Below are positions 58,226 to 64,000 of a stretch of 64,000 bases of DNA, in pieces. The number at the start of each line of letters is the position of its first letter. The stretch's first letter is position 1. Made by a program: the position numbers and the translations under genes. The DNA lies in the NCBI RefSeq assembly GCF_022539665.2, contig NC_081337.1, forward strand, positions 124,001 to 188,000, read 5' to 3'. Source of the DNA: Daphnia carinata. Taxonomy: Eukaryota; Arthropoda; Branchiopoda; Diplostraca; Daphniidae. The notes below the pieces were generated by a model that saw nothing but the letters and a program-made list of their open reading frames with translations, was not told where the DNA came from and did not search any database.

Positions 58226-59500
58226 AGAACACCCAATCCGTTAGAAAGCTGAAAAAAGAAATGACCGTCGAAGAAAGGCACTTAATCCGTGCCCAAAAGT
58301 ATAGGATACATAAACATTTTTACGTTTTGCGTTTAATTATTTAGAGTTACTTGTGTGTGAAAAGGCTACAACTCATCGAATCGGACTTTTATAAGCATGC
58401 CAGCATTAATGAAACGGCGCGGACGCTAGATCTTGATCTCGATGTCGTTGTCGTTGATCAAATTTTCAACTTTTGGGTTCTTAAACGAAAGGTGTGTGCT
58501 CCCAAATTCATGTGTCTCTACTACAAGCAATCAATTTTCTTTTCTAAAATTTCCAGTCCAACCGAGACAGACCATTGCTACCGCCCAAAACCACTGAAAC
58601 GGAAAGATTAAGTCAGCAACAACAGCAAGATATGGAACGTATGAAATTGTTTGTACAGCTACGACAAGACCTAGAGAGGGTATGAACATACTTCTCATTA
58701 ACTTTATTATTTTATCTCGTTAAATGCAGAGTTGTCAGTAAAAACTGTTCTTCGCTGTAGGTTCGAAATTTGTGTTACATGGTCAGCCGAAGAGAGAAAT
58801 TATCACGATCGTATTTTCGATTGCGAGAACAAACCTTCCACAAGCAACAGCGATTTTGTCTCTGTCTGATCTACAAAAAACTATCACCCCAGCAGAACTG
58901 ACGCCAATCATGGCTCCAATGTCTATGACCTTGTATATTTACGTGGGGAAACGATCCAAAAAGAAGGCTTTGAACAAGTCATTCAACTCATAGCAGGCGT
59001 ACAGTCGAACATCCCCGCAATGAAAAAGGTTTGGCTTTTCCGTAATTATCGATGACAAGGAAACAGTTCTCAATCTGTGTGCGTTGAATTTATTTGGTTG
59101 CAGGATAAAAATGGAATCGTTGGTCGTCCCAATCATTTAAAGGAAGACAACCCATACAAACGCACGTACATGAATGGGGGCGAAAGTCGTTGATTCCGCT
59201 CGCTATCTTCCATCAGTGCCGAATCGGCTGCCTCTGATACTGAAACAAACAGTAGATGGAAGAGACCGGTATTTCAAATCATCTTCCTGTTCGAGTTTCT
59301 ACGCCGATCACAATTTCCCATTTTTTATTCTTTCCGTCCAGGTGAGAACACCTTCGCAAACATCAATTACCTCGGTCGACAGCGATTTCGATGTAGCCAT
59401 TACACAGCTTGGTTCCAAAAAAGCCAGTTCGAAAACTAGTGATAGAGCTGGCAAGTTCATTTACACCGACAGTGAAGAAGAAGCGGGACCTTTTAGGCTT
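58226..59500 (+). pseudogene. JADE / PHD-finger rhinoceros-like gene fragment
   Basis: Exon-like pieces: about 58226-58300 (KEMTVEERHLIRAQ), 58364-58491, 58557-58679, 58761-59028, 59104-59265 and 59341-59500, with GT-AG borders. They read KLQLIESDFYKHAS-type sequence (RLQLIESDFYKHAS), VVDQIFNFWVLKRK, SNRDRPLLPPKT, KLFVQLRQDLERVRNLCYMV and SRREKLSR, matching JADE proteins just after the PHD/extended PHD fingers (IYHYWKLKRK, LRQDLERVRNLCYMVTRRE). JADE proteins are HBO1 acetyltransferase scaffolds. The PHD fingers are not present. There is a frame change near 58840-58880 and an in-frame TGA at 59191-59193, and the whole piece lies between the arms of a repeat element. I read it as a captured, decaying copy. 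Confidence 0.7.
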
Positions 59501-59694
59501 TTGATGTTACCTGCTAAATTTTTGTTTAATTGTTTGTATTTTGTAAAAATAAATGTAAATCAATTACCAAAAATTTATGGTTTTATTTTAATTTAAACAA
59601 ATTTTCTTGCGTCCTTTGGCTGCCGCGATCCGAACATTCCGCGGATGTTCCAATACGTACGTTCACTGAACGTACGGATTTGCCATCCTGCAGA

Positions 59695-59885
59695 CGTCCA
59701 ACTAAGGACGTCCGTAGTACTCCCAAATAAGGACGTTACCAGGACTTCCAATTAATTACGTCCGTAGGACGTCCTCCAGTGGACGTCCCTAAAACCGGAC
59801 ATTAGGACATCCTGGTGACGTACATCTGCCGTCAGAATAGGACGTCCCGATCGGCCAGCCAGGACGTAGATGGGATGTCCCTGGG
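59695..59885. repeat. GGACGTCC-rich cluster
   Basis: About ten copies of GGACGT or its complement, several as the palindrome GGACGTCC, in under 200 bp (for example at GTAGGACGTCCTCC and GTGGACGTCCC). The last 80 bp recur inverted at 2655-2734. This is noncoding, with potential for short hairpins. Confidence 0.85.
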
Positions 59886-59972
59886 ACGGACAAAGGCTAG
59901 TAAGGTATGTATGTGCTATAATCTTTTTGTTTAAGGAAGGCAAGCCAGCATATGCCATCCAATTTCAGGGGA

Positions 59973-60447
59973 AAAGCAGGACTCTGATAAAATGAAAACT
60001 CAACTTAAACGGAAGTTAGATAAGTTGGAGAAGAAGAAACTAAACAAACAAAGGAAAAATAACAGATGCCAAGGTAAACTTTGATTTCGACAAAAAAAAA
60101 ATAGACCTTCAACTAATTTTACTTTTCTGTATTATAACAGATAAAAGAATACTAAGAGCAATAGGTTAAAAAAAAATGTGGAATTGATTGCGCGCTTGAT
60201 AAACCAATTAAGAAACAGAATAAAATCAACATCACAAACGAGAAAGAAGTTGGTTGAACGCATCGAAGAACAAGAAAAGAGAAAGGAACAACAACAGAAA
60301 AGGGATAAATCAACATTAAGAAAACGAAAAATGAAAGGAAAGCATAAACTGAATAAACTAGCGAAAAAAACAAACTTATCGTATGAATTGCCGATATTGA
60401 CATGGATGAGCTGCCTCGTGTTCCATTATTTACAAGCCGTGCCATGA
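59973..60447 (+). CDS. Lys-rich coiled-coil frame of the long-inverted-repeat family
   Basis: A first exon-like piece (59969-60075, after TTTCAG, before GTAAAC) reads EKQDSDKMKTQLKRKLDKLE and KKKLNKQRKNN. After an intron-like gap ending ATAACAG (60140), a longer frame reads NVELIARLINQLRNRIKS, VERIEEQEKRKEQQQK and ends YELPILTWMSCLVFHYLQAV at a stop at 60445-60447. The frame between the two passes through a nine-A run and is not open as it stands. The charged heptad-like pattern suggests coiled coil. No family recognised. The copy at 2096-2440 (minus) conserves the protein end. Confidence 0.4.
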
Positions 60448-60956
60448 TAATTTTGTATAACAATACACTGGCATGCCTTCAATGATCCGAGCGGAACTCA
60501 TTATTTTCGTTCTTGCCACGTAGGTCTCTATTTATGGTTTTGCGGCATATATTTTTTTTATTAAAAAATGTGCTTGTCTTAAATTATATATATATAATTT
60601 TTTTATTATTTATCAGTGTATTAAGGAGTACTTAGGGAAAGCATGCCCCTCGTCTCCGGGAATTCGCATGGAATAAGGATATCAGCCAGGGGGAGGGCGA
60701 TACTAGGACTGGAAACGCCACTAACGAAAGGTCAAGGGCAAAAAATCAAACACTGTGTAAAAATAAATATAACTTTTATACATGAGCTGTGTAAAGCAAT
60801 AGATAATGCGTGTAATCATGCAAAAAAAATATAAATATGAATTCAAACAAAAAAGTTATGATGGACTGATTACACGAGCAATTGATAACGTGGTTTGGAG
60901 TGCGGAAAACTACATAAGCCGTCCGGTTCTTCCTTTACAACAGCGGGCTTTAGGGC

Positions 60957-61135
60957 TATTTCCCAAGGAGAAATAGGACCATTACTATGGAGAAATAGGA
61001 CCCTTATGAGGGAGAAATAGGACCCTTCAAAATATGATTGATGATTGGGTCCTAATTCTCCGGGTCCTATTTCTCCAGGTCCTATTTTGGGGTCCTAAAT
61101 CTCCGGGTCCTATTTCTCCAGGTCCTATTTCTCCG
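60957..61135. repeat. GGAGAAATAGGACC hairpin cluster, right arm
   Basis: Three GGAGAAATAGGACC-type copies followed by five copies of GGTCCTATTTCTCC or variants. It is the reverse complement of the left-arm cluster, including the GGACCCAATC(A/T)TCAA centre. Confidence 0.9.
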
Positions 61136-61280
61136 GCAATCCAGCCAATGCTACATTCGTTAAACAGTGTGAATTTTCACCATTAGATGGCGCACAGAAA
61201 TGATCGGTAGAAATGATCGGCAAAATTTGATCGCCGATCCGATCGACATCGGAACATGATCAGCGCGGGATGTCTGGGCT

Positions 61281-61652
61281 AGGGTTGAGCTTCGTTCCAT
61301 TCGTTCGATAAACGAAGGCACGACCACATTCGTGGTAACTGTTAAACGAAAATAAAAATATAGAATCAAAATTACGAAAAATGAAACTAATAAATTCTTT
61401 ATCCAAAAGTATGTTCATCACTAAATGTCATTTTTGCCCACCAATCTACATCTTAATTGACGAATTCCGTTGCGAATCTTGCATTTTTTTGGGCTTCTGT
61501 AAAGAATTTTTTTTTACAGCAATTCTCCCTTGAATCCCTTTCACTTTAAGTCTTCGAGAAATCGTCCTCGATGAATGGGCAACTCATAAATATTATAGAT
61601 GACCATGCTTTACTAATGTATAACATAAAAATTTCTATTTTTTGTTACCTTT
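61281..61652. other. AT-rich stretch without a recognised feature
   Basis: Starts with a short imperfect palindrome (CGTTCGATAAACGAA near 61310). No gene is seen. Confidence 0.4.
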
Positions 61653-61838
61653 TAGTTCCTGTGGGCTTGGTTTTCAGCGACTGGCGGAATAGGATCTATT
61701 TGTCGAGTAGGCAATTATCCAGTAACATCATCGAATTGTTCAACGGCAAATTTGGTCCTGAACAGCTTGCTGAGCTCAAAATTCGCAGTATTACGTTCAC
61801 GGACGGAAAATCATCAGACAACAGGGATGCACTGCAAG
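61653..61838 (+). CDS. Unassigned exon-like frame
   Basis: The frame is open from a strong acceptor (TTACCTTTTAG at 61652) to a GTGAGT donor near 61839. It reads GLVFSDWRNRIYLSSRQLSS, then FNGKFGPEQLAELKIRSITF. Composition and codon pattern are protein-like. No neighbouring exon was found and I recognise no family; it may be another captured exon. Confidence 0.3.
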
Positions 61839-62689
61839 AGTGAGTCAGGGGGGAAGAAAAGGTTATGCGTCATCCGTGGTCGGAAAATTTCAGGGATTTT
61901 TGGTTATTTTGAAAAATCTGGTTGGATCTCGGAAAAACAATTTCTTATAATGCGCAACAGCCAGGAAACAAAGAAGATTTATGGCCCTCATCGAAAGATT
62001 TTGGGAAAATAAAACAATAGTGACGTGTATTGGAGAGACCTTTTAACTTCTTTTTCACTTTAACTTGAACTCCGTATCGGAAACGGAAATTTTTTTGTCA
62101 TATGTCTTTACTTAATTTATTTGGTTATTTCGCCGTTTACTCTGTTTGTTTCCTTTAAATGGATTTCGGCCAAGAAGCTTGACCTTTCGTTTGTCTTATT
62201 TTGTTTCCTGAACAACCGAAAATAAAAGAAAAAAATTTTATTCTTGACTTCTGTTTCAAAGCTTAGAAAATATTATGTAACATTTAAAACAGGTTTCGTT
62301 TCATAAAACATTTTTTGAAACAATAAATTATCACGAGTTCATTATGAAAAGACTTCAGAACTACACAAACACAAATGCCTGTAAAACAAGAAAATTTATA
62401 AGCCTAATTTGCATTCCCACATTTGCAACTCAATGATAGCGGGCATCATTCACCTTTTGCAAAATGCAATTATTCTTCACATTGAGCAAAATAAAATACC
62501 TTTGCATATAGTTGTGATGTAACGTACTCATCCTTTACTATTAATTGCTGTCCTAGTATAGCTATTCTTACATCACAGCTTCCCCATCTAAATCCCAATA
62601 GAAGAACAGAAAATAAGATTAAATATTAATTTTCTTCTTCAAAGTGTATTGATATCCACCATAGCCATTTAACAAATGCACTTAACACT
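61839..62689. other. AT-rich stretch without a gene
   Basis: Nothing coding or repetitive can be supported here. Confidence 0.5.
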
Positions 62690-62880
62690 TAATATATTTT
62701 TGACATTTGACGTTTTGACATATAGCTAAGACCGTCTGCTATGCGATTTAGGACTCGGATGTGTGGTTTGCGGAAAACGTAGATTTCAAAGTATGCCTTA
62801 CGAGCCCCCTAGCGCCAAAACCACAAAAAAATATATATTAAAAACCTTGGGCCGTACCTGACAGATTTTTCAGCAACATA
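62690..62880 (-). mobile_element. MITE-like repeat, copy 2
   Basis: Inverted relative to 41110-41310. Shares TTTGACGTTTTGAC, AGACCGTCTGCTA, GAGCCCCCTAGCGCC and TACCTGACAGATTTTT. Confidence 0.65.
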
Positions 62881-63724
62881 CATACAGCAACTGTACAAGG
62901 GAGGGGAAGCAACTCTCCGTTTAACGGCACACCTTCGGGTGAATCCTGTTTGTGATACATGGTCGTCATAGCTAAAGACGCCTAGTGGCTGATTCTGAAC
63001 TAGATGGTAAATGCTGCACCCACCTGGAAAATATTTTATTAATGTTATGTTTTATTAAAGTTCAAACCATGGGACTTGTGCCTATCAGCCATCGCCACGG
63101 GCCATAAGATTACATATCAAGATTACTATTACTGTACCTAATAGATGTTTTTGACTTAGCTACCTTATTAAGAAATCAACGTTTCTTAGGCAACAAATTC
63201 TTCCACAAATCACTTTCAGGTCTCACCTTAGTTTTCTGTTGTAGCATGACTGACGTATAATTGGAGTAGGTGTCTGAATTGTCTCCTTAGTGTCCGAACA
63301 CCCATCGTTTTCGCGCCTTTTATCAGGAGCTCATACAGCGTCGGATGTCTTGCGAGGACTAATAGATGAGAGCGATAAAATCGGTGCGCACGCTAATGAA
63401 AATTTGGTTGATCATTAGCCTAAGAACAGGGAATTTTGCACTATTTTTTCATTTGTTTTGTGCCAATGGTTGTTGAGTAGCATGCTAGTCAACAAACATT
63501 CGAATACCGTGTTCTGCTAAATGATGGCTTACGGCGTGACCACGCTATTTCAGTTTCTTCTTATAATTCCTATAAAGTTGTTTGAAGAATTTTTTTTAAA
63601 GATTTCAGCTTATCCATATCATTTTAACTAAATTAACGTAGTGTATTAGTAGGGATTTTTTTAGTTGGTTTTATTTGATTAAAAGCTGCAGCGACAAGAT
63701 AGTTCGGTAGAATCATTCAACCTA
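62881..63724. other. Stretch without a recognised gene
   Basis: About 840 bp of AT-rich DNA; no coding sequence or known repeat identified. Confidence 0.5.
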
Positions 63725-64000
63725 CAGTAGGGAAGACCGAACCCATCTTGAACACCGTACCACGTTGTACAGTGCCGCGAAAAATATAAGTAATCACAAT
63801 AAAAATATAATACTTATACATTTTGTTCGAAATAGGTTTTTTAAATAGTGTTAAAGTTTGAGTCTGGTTTCTAAATTATTTATTGAGTTATTTTAAAAAA
63901 GAGGAAAGTCTGTATTTTTCTTTGTTCCTTATCGGTGATTTTCTGATGATGACGTCAAAATAATATTAGTCACTCAACTATCAACACACTAGTTTTACTG
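63725..64000. mobile_element. Left end of a second pogo-like element copy, running off the window
   Basis: Direct repeat of 41346-41580. Shared words include GAACCCATCTTG versus GGACCCATCTTGGACAC, GTTGTACA(A/G)TGCCGCG, AATAGGTTTT and AAAGTCTGTATTTTTCTT. Diverged by substitutions and small indels. The rest lies beyond the window. Confidence 0.65.

Larger units (their letters stand above)
56440..61280. mobile_element. Long-inverted-repeat element carrying a host-gene fragment
   Basis: The left arm 56440-57285 and right arm 60540-61280 are reverse complements in the same block order: GATCGGATCGGC-type sequence, the GGAGAAATAGGACC cluster, ACGGCTTAT(A/G)T, TTTGCA(G/T)GATTA, AGTACCTCTTAATACAC / AGTACTCCTTAATACAC, and AATTTAAGA. 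By eye they are clearly diverged. The interior holds a decayed JADE-like gene piece (58226-59500, plus), a GGACGTCC-rich zone (59695-59885) and a Lys-rich coiled-coil frame (59973-60447). A second partial copy of the right half is at 1645-2734. No transposase is visible, so it is non-autonomous or of a foldback type; target duplications were not identified. Confidence 0.65.

Overview
The window looks like arthropod nuclear DNA, most likely from a cladoceran crustacean such as Daphnia (inference). The sequence shows AT-rich DNA, conserved genes split by 50-110 bp GT-AG introns, an arthropod-type tincar gene, a DUF4806 protein, and dense nested transposons. There is no operon structure and no ribosome-binding sites. 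Two runs of exactly 100 N (2735-2834 and 19273-19372) are scaffold joins of unknown size.

Layout. 1-19272 is a satellite and fragment zone: a 70-bp satellite (1-1644), a transposon arm (1645-2734), a gap, a 268-bp satellite (2835-8659), a DUF4806 gene on the minus strand (8758-~10020), A-rich duplicated sequence, and a cluster of broken host-gene pieces on the plus strand. Those pieces resemble XRN1 (11955-12228), transportin-1 (12400-12694) and a Ser-rich regulatory protein (12752-14199). A second, larger array of the same 70-bp satellite follows (14660-19272). 19373-41016 is the gene-bearing part: TRRAP on plus (19373-29353; its N-terminal quarter is missing because the contig starts inside a coding exon), tincar on minus (33410-30315, convergent with TRRAP), and a two-exon RMI2 on minus (41016-40489). 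41100-64000 is a transposon nest: a pogo-like element, a foldback MITE, a Tc1-like element with long terminal repeats that was split by a complete hAT element with an 8-bp target duplication, a BEL/Pao deletion derivative itself interrupted by another TIR element, and a 4.8-kb long-inverted-repeat element carrying a decayed JADE/rhinoceros gene piece.

How the genes relate. TRRAP (HAT-complex scaffold), tincar (membrane protein) and RMI2 (dissolvasome subunit) are unrelated neighbours with normal exon structure. The most unusual material is the long-inverted-repeat family with a captured chromatin-gene fragment (56440-61280, second partial copy at 1645-2734), its signature short motif repeated on both strands (recurring at 43675-43860), and the row of unrelated gene fragments between satellite arrays. 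All family calls are by eye from translated sequence; no database search was run.
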